A stretch of 64,000 nucleotides of DNA from Pedobacter sp. KBS0701 (GTDB taxonomy: Bacteria; Bacteroidota; Bacteroidia; Sphingobacteriales; Sphingobacteriaceae), in contig NZ_CP042171.1 of assembly GCF_005938645.2 (NCBI RefSeq), positions 5,642,001 to 5,706,000 on the forward strand, written 5' to 3'. The notes under the pieces are model-generated. The model made no database searches. It was not told where the DNA came from and worked only from the letters and a program-made list of their open reading frames with translations. The translations under genes were made by a program, and so were the position numbers. This document shows, in pieces, positions 60,690-64,000 of the stretch (positions within the stretch are counted from its first letter, which is position 1; each line of letters begins with the position of its first letter).

Positions 60690-60714
60690 AAATTCCTGAG
60701 TAAAAGTGAATCTT

Positions 60715-62394
60715 TTATTTTACCCCAAGTACATCAACGCCTTGTTCGAAAACAACATCAACAGGAATATTCTTTTTAGTCAACCGTTCCAAATCTGTTT
60801 GAAGTTCTGTATGGATAACCGCTTTTTCTTTTTGTGCTTTTTCTACTGCGGCTTTATCGCCATTACCTTGAAGCGTAAGAATAAATGCACTTAAATCATT
60901 CATAGCTGTAGCAAATTTTTCGAAGTTTACTTTGTAAGTGCCTTTAGCCGTACGCTCAAAAGCTCCTTTTTCCTGAAAATAATTAAAGCACTGCATATTC
61001 GCTTTTCCGTGTGCTTCAGAAACACCAAAGCGAACTGAACGTAAAATGCCAGCCATAAATGTGGTATAATAATCTTTTATATCACCTTTTAACTCACCTT
61101 TTTTAAGTAAGCCGGTTACCATATATAAACCTAAAATATCGGCTTTGCCTTCTTCCAGCCAGCTATATTGTTCTTTTAATGCGGCACGTACAAAGCCTTT
61201 TCCGGTAATGGTTTTTTTAATCCCTAAGCCATGTGCTACTTCGTGGAACATTACGTTTGCAAAAAAAGCGTCAAATTTAATGTATTGCTGTTGATCTGTG
61301 TCGATCAGCTCTTTTGAAATCGGCACTAAAATTTTATCAAATTTCGCCTGCATTGCATTTTTCAGCTGCGAACGGCGCGTGCCCTTTTCCTGTTGAATTT
61401 TTTCGTCATTCGGGAGATTAACGGCGATGGTTTTCGATCCCGCGTTACAGTCTCCCGCATAATAAACCACGTCATAAGCATTTAATTCAGAGTCAGTTCC
61501 GGGCGTTTCTGCTTTGTATTTTGCTGCAACGGGCAGGTTTTTCTGTAATTCGGGAAGCATTTTTACATACTTCGCCAGGCGTTTGCTCCACTCTTTATCT
61601 TTGATTAAAACATAAGCTTCGTAACTGGTGCGGGCATTAAACAGCTTATCCTCGTAATTTTCAATCGGGCCGATAATAATATCCAGACCGTTGTTTTTCA
61701 TATCCAGCCAGGCATAATCACTTGCAGTAAAATTATCTGTTACCAAAGCATCGGCCCTTAAGTTTAAATATTTTTTTAAGCCGGCATCCTCAGCAATCAG
61801 AGCGGCCTGTTTTAACAAAGAACTTACTTTTTGTAACTCTGCAGCATACAATACATGATAGGGTACTGTTGATAATTTGCCAGTACTGTCTTTTTGAACG
61901 ACAGAATATGCCCCGAACTTATCAGCAAGGTCCGATTTCTCTATGGCTTCTTTTGTAATTCCGTATGGATAAAAAGATGCTCCTTCCGGTTTTGGGCCAA
62001 CACCTGCGACAAAAGGTTTATCATTATTTAATCTATCCCACGGGCCATAATTGATATTAACAAAATCGCGTGTTTTTTCATCTTTAATGGTTGCGAGCAA
62101 GCTATCTCTTTGCGGGTAGGCTTGTTTCCAATATAATTGATCCATAATTTCTGCTGCCTGAATTAATAAAGGCAAAATTTTACGGTCGTTAACACTTAAC
62201 TCATTAATATTGGTGGTTAATTTTACCCTTTCGTAAATAGGCAGGCGTTGAGCAACATAATTGATCAGACTATCTTTTTGTACTACTATAGCTTTTTCAT
62301 CCTTAGATTTATTATTGCCGGTACAAGACGATAAAGCGCCTACAGAGATGGCTACTGCAGATAAAAATAGGCCTGATTTGTATAAATTCTTCAT
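60715..62394 (-). CDS. M49-like (dipeptidyl peptidase III-type) metallopeptidase lipoprotein
   Basis: This 559-residue protein has a lipoprotein signal (lipobox LSSC). The zinc site is MFHEVAHGLG (His384, Glu385, His388), and SWLEEGKADILGLYM carries the second Glu. M49 enzymes have HELLGH and EECRAE in the same places, so this is a shortened HExxH variant. It is likely an exopeptidase-like hydrolase at the cell envelope. The Bacteroidota relatives have no proven substrate. Confidence 0.8.
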   Translation of the reverse strand: MKNLYKSGLFLSAVAISVGALSSCTGNNKSKDEKAIVVQKDSLINYVAQRLPIYERVKLTTNINELSVNDRKILPLLIQAAEIMDQLYWKQAYPQRDSLLATIKDEKTRDFVNINYGPWDRLNNDKPFVAGVGPKPEGASFYPYGITKEAIEKSDLADKFGAYSVVQKDSTGKLSTVPYHVLYAAELQKVSSLLKQAALIAEDAGLKKYLNLRADALVTDNFTASDYAWLDMKNNGLDIIIGPIENYEDKLFNARTSYEAYVLIKDKEWSKRLAKYVKMLPELQKNLPVAAKYKAETPGTDSELNAYDVVYYAGDCNAGSKTIAVNLPNDEKIQQEKGTRRSQLKNAMQAKFDKILVPISKELIDTDQQQYIKFDAFFANVMFHEVAHGLGIKKTITGKGFVRAALKEQYSWLEEGKADILGLYMVTGLLKKGELKGDIKDYYTTFMAGILRSVRFGVSEAHGKANMQCFNYFQEKGAFERTAKGTYKVNFEKFATAMNDLSAFILTLQGNGDKAAVEKAQKEKAVIHTELQTDLERLTKKNIPVDVVFEQGVDVLGVK

Positions 62395-62507
62395 ATTAAA
62401 GTATATGGCCGCTAAATTAGTAAATTTTGAAAGCTTTGTATAAAGTTTGATGCATTGGGCGAAGTTTAAGATAACTTTGTAACTTCAACTTGCTAACAAT
62501 TCATACC

Positions 62508-63344
62508 ATGTTATTTTCCAGGTCATCAAAATCATTATCTATTTTCGCCTTTTCCATTGTACTTATTCTATTTGCCTGCGGAAGCAGCAAATACGCCGCA
62601 ACAGAAAAAATATATAAGGAAAAGGCAAAGGGTTTTTCGAAAATAATCAACACCACGCCACCAATTGGTCAACTTTACGATTCATTAGGACCAACAAACC
62701 AGGAATGGATTGGTTCTGTAAATTTTGGGATACGTAAGCCAAATTTTGTGGTGATTCACCATACCGCTCAGGATAGTTTGGCACAAACTATAAAAACATT
62801 TTTCTCAACTAAAGCAGGTACCAGTGCGCATTATGTGATTGGTCGCGATGGAAAAGTAGTGCACATGGTTAATGATTATTTACGTGCAAACCATGCTGGT
62901 GTAAGTAAATGGGGAAAAGATACCGACCTGAATTCTTCATCAATTGGCATTGAACTGGATAATAACGGCTTAACAGATCCCTGGCCTGATGCTCAGATCA
63001 ACAGCTTGTTAAAGTTGTTGGTTACTTTAAAGAAAAATTACGGGATCCCTACTGCAAATTTTATCGGCCATGCTGATATTGCACCTAAACGTAAAAACGA
63101 TCCAAAAAACTTCCCCTGGAAAAAAATGGCCGATAAAGGTTTTGGTTATTGGTATGATGATGTGCTGAAAAACCCACCAGCAGATTTTAATACCGAAATG
63201 GCACTAAAGTATATCGGTTACGATACAAGCAATCTGCCAGCAGCAATTACCGCTTTCAAAATCCATTTTATCCAGAGTGATATTACGCCGACCTTAACAC
63301 CAGTAGATATATTGGTACTGTATAATGTATATACGAAGTATTAA
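62508..63344 (+). CDS. N-acetylmuramoyl-L-alanine amidase, lipoprotein
   Basis: The ATG at 62508 gives 278 residues with a lipoprotein signal (lipobox LFAC) and an Amidase_2 domain. VIHHTAQDS holds the first zinc His; KAGTSAHYVIGRDGKVVHMV and GHADIAPKRKNDPK carry the rest of the active site. It cleaves the amide between muramic acid and the stem peptide, recycling or remodelling the wall from the periplasmic side. A TTG at 62490 is an alternative start. It is divergent from the M49-like gene. Confidence 0.92.
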   Translation: MLFSRSSKSLSIFAFSIVLILFACGSSKYAATEKIYKEKAKGFSKIINTTPPIGQLYDSLGPTNQEWIGSVNFGIRKPNFVVIHHTAQDSLAQTIKTFFSTKAGTSAHYVIGRDGKVVHMVNDYLRANHAGVSKWGKDTDLNSSSIGIELDNNGLTDPWPDAQINSLLKLLVTLKKNYGIPTANFIGHADIAPKRKNDPKNFPWKKMADKGFGYWYDDVLKNPPADFNTEMALKYIGYDTSNLPAAITAFKIHFIQSDITPTLTPVDILVLYNVYTKY

Positions 63345-63550
63345 AAGATGGACAATGTAAGAGGGATGATGGAATGAGATTAAAAATCAGAAATGCGGAG
63401 GTCTGAGATTTAGGAGCAAAATAACCTGTTAGGCCTACATTATGCCACTTCTTTGCTATTAATGATGGAAAAAATAATGGAAGATGTAAAATGGATGATG
63501 GGATTATCTAGCGCATAAGTCACCAATGACTAATGAACCAGTGAGCTAAT
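63345..63550. other. Non-coding gap before glnS
   Basis: A sequence of short A/G-rich repeats without a gene. It contains no promoter or RNA gene I can support. Confidence 0.35.
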
Positions 63551-63582
63551 AAAAAAGCACAGACAAATCACATTAATCTGTG
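63551..63582 (-). terminator. Probable terminator of glnS
   Basis: On the minus strand CACAGA (63582-63577) pairs with TCTGTG (63563-63558) around a 13-base loop, followed by six T. It is 37 bases beyond the glnS stop codon. Confidence 0.6.
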
Positions 63583-63618
63583 TTCATCTGTGCCTATCTG
63601 TGGTAAAAAAGCAAAAAA

Positions 63619-64000
63619 CTAGTTTGGCTTCTTAAATGTATCTTTAAGTGTTACTGTTCTATTGAAAACCAATTTATCGGCTGTAGAATCTTTATCTAAA
63701 CAGAAATAACCTTTACGGATAAACTGATAACGGCCATCTAAATCTGCATCAGCTAATGCCGGCTCTATATAAGCATTAGGCAATACCGTTAAACTTTCAG
63801 GATTTAAATAATCTTTAAAGTCGCCTTCTTCTGCATCTGGTGTTTCTGAAGTAAATAAGCGATCATATAAACGGATTTCAGCAGTTTTGGCATGTGGAGC
63901 ACTTACCCAATGGATGGTTCCTTTAACATTTACGCCGCTGGTGTCGTTTCCACTTTTCGATTCGGGAATGTAAGTACAACGGATTTCAGTAACATTTCCG
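63619..64000 (-). CDS. glnS: Glutaminyl-tRNA synthetase, C-terminal part (gene runs off the window)
   Basis: About 126 codons at the 3' end of the gene are visible on the minus strand. They encode the C-terminal anticodon-binding beta-barrels of GlnRS: GTIHWVSAPHAKTAEIRLYD, RLFTSETPDA, LNPESLTVLPNAYIEP, DGRYQFIRKGYFCLDKDST and the RTVTLKDTFKKPN end. These match the class I GlnRS family. The N-terminal catalytic half lies beyond base 64000. The stop codon is TAG at 63619-63621. Confidence 0.9.
   Translation of the reverse strand, partial: GNVTEIRCTYIPESKSGNDTSGVNVKGTIHWVSAPHAKTAEIRLYDRLFTSETPDAEEGDFKDYLNPESLTVLPNAYIEPALADADLDGRYQFIRKGYFCLDKDSTADKLVFNRTVTLKDTFKKPN

Larger units (their letters stand above)
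60153..60714. other. Intergenic region between outer membrane protein and M49-like gene
   Basis: Apart from a weak R2-like copy (60446-60532) and a terminator for the downstream minus-strand gene, this stretch holds only AT-rich text and short dyads. No ORF or RNA gene is supported. Confidence 0.4.

Overview
The window looks like a chromosomal segment of a Bacteroidota bacterium, most likely Sphingobacteriaceae (Pedobacter-like). Pointers are the short Bacteroidota-type Hcp proteins, TonB-dependent receptors with carboxypeptidase-regulatory-like N-termini, a LytS/LytTR pair, promoters of the TTTG...TAnnTTTG type, low GC content, few clear ribosome binding sites, and many dispersed hairpin repeats in the gaps. 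The lineage is inferred from gene families, not from a marker gene comparison.

Region 1 (1-12.6 kb) is accessory. Two frameshifted membrane-protein genes are followed by a type VI secretion payload island: two Hcp (TssD) genes, a lysozyme-like protein with a lipoprotein directly downstream (probable effector and immunity pair), VgrG, a TPR protein (probable adaptor), a 1551-residue PAAR/Rhs protein ending in a cytidine-deaminase-type toxin, and an abutting gene of unknown family that is probably its immunity protein. No TssB, TssC or baseplate genes are visible, so the apparatus must lie outside the window.

Region 2 (12.6-25 kb) holds a LysR regulator divergent from hutH-hutU (histidine to imidazolone propionate; hutI and hutG are absent), a large cytoplasmic PAS histidine kinase, a LysR regulator divergent from mdaB and a monooxygenase-fold gene (quinone stress), an EamA exporter, a lipoprotein Cu/Zn superoxide dismutase and an orphan ExbD.

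Region 3 (25-41 kb) is mostly housekeeping: metK with a probable SAM-II riboswitch, a lipid kinase, a SUI1-family factor, a LytS/LytTR two-component system, hisS, a methyltransferase, an MHS-family transporter, rarA, a DUF5687 ABC exporter and an OmpA lipoprotein. It ends in a 222-bp triple tandem repeat.

Region 4 (41-64 kb) carries a Gfo/Idh/MocA dehydrogenase, an MtfA-type peptidase, an alpha/beta hydrolase, a four-gene ABC operon with its own YtrA-type GntR repressor, a DoxX/aldo-keto reductase/Old Yellow Enzyme redox cluster, a TonB receptor with a His/Cys-rich partner, a TlpA-type thioredoxin, a GNAT-MarR operon, a nucleoid-associated protein, a second TonB-type outer membrane protein, an M49-like metallopeptidase, a lipoprotein amidase and the 3' end of glnS.

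No rRNA, tRNA, CRISPR array or insertion sequence was recognised. The most promising little-described system is the type VI payload island, especially the TPR protein between VgrG and Rhs, the deaminase tip with its immunity candidate, and the muramidase-lipoprotein pair.
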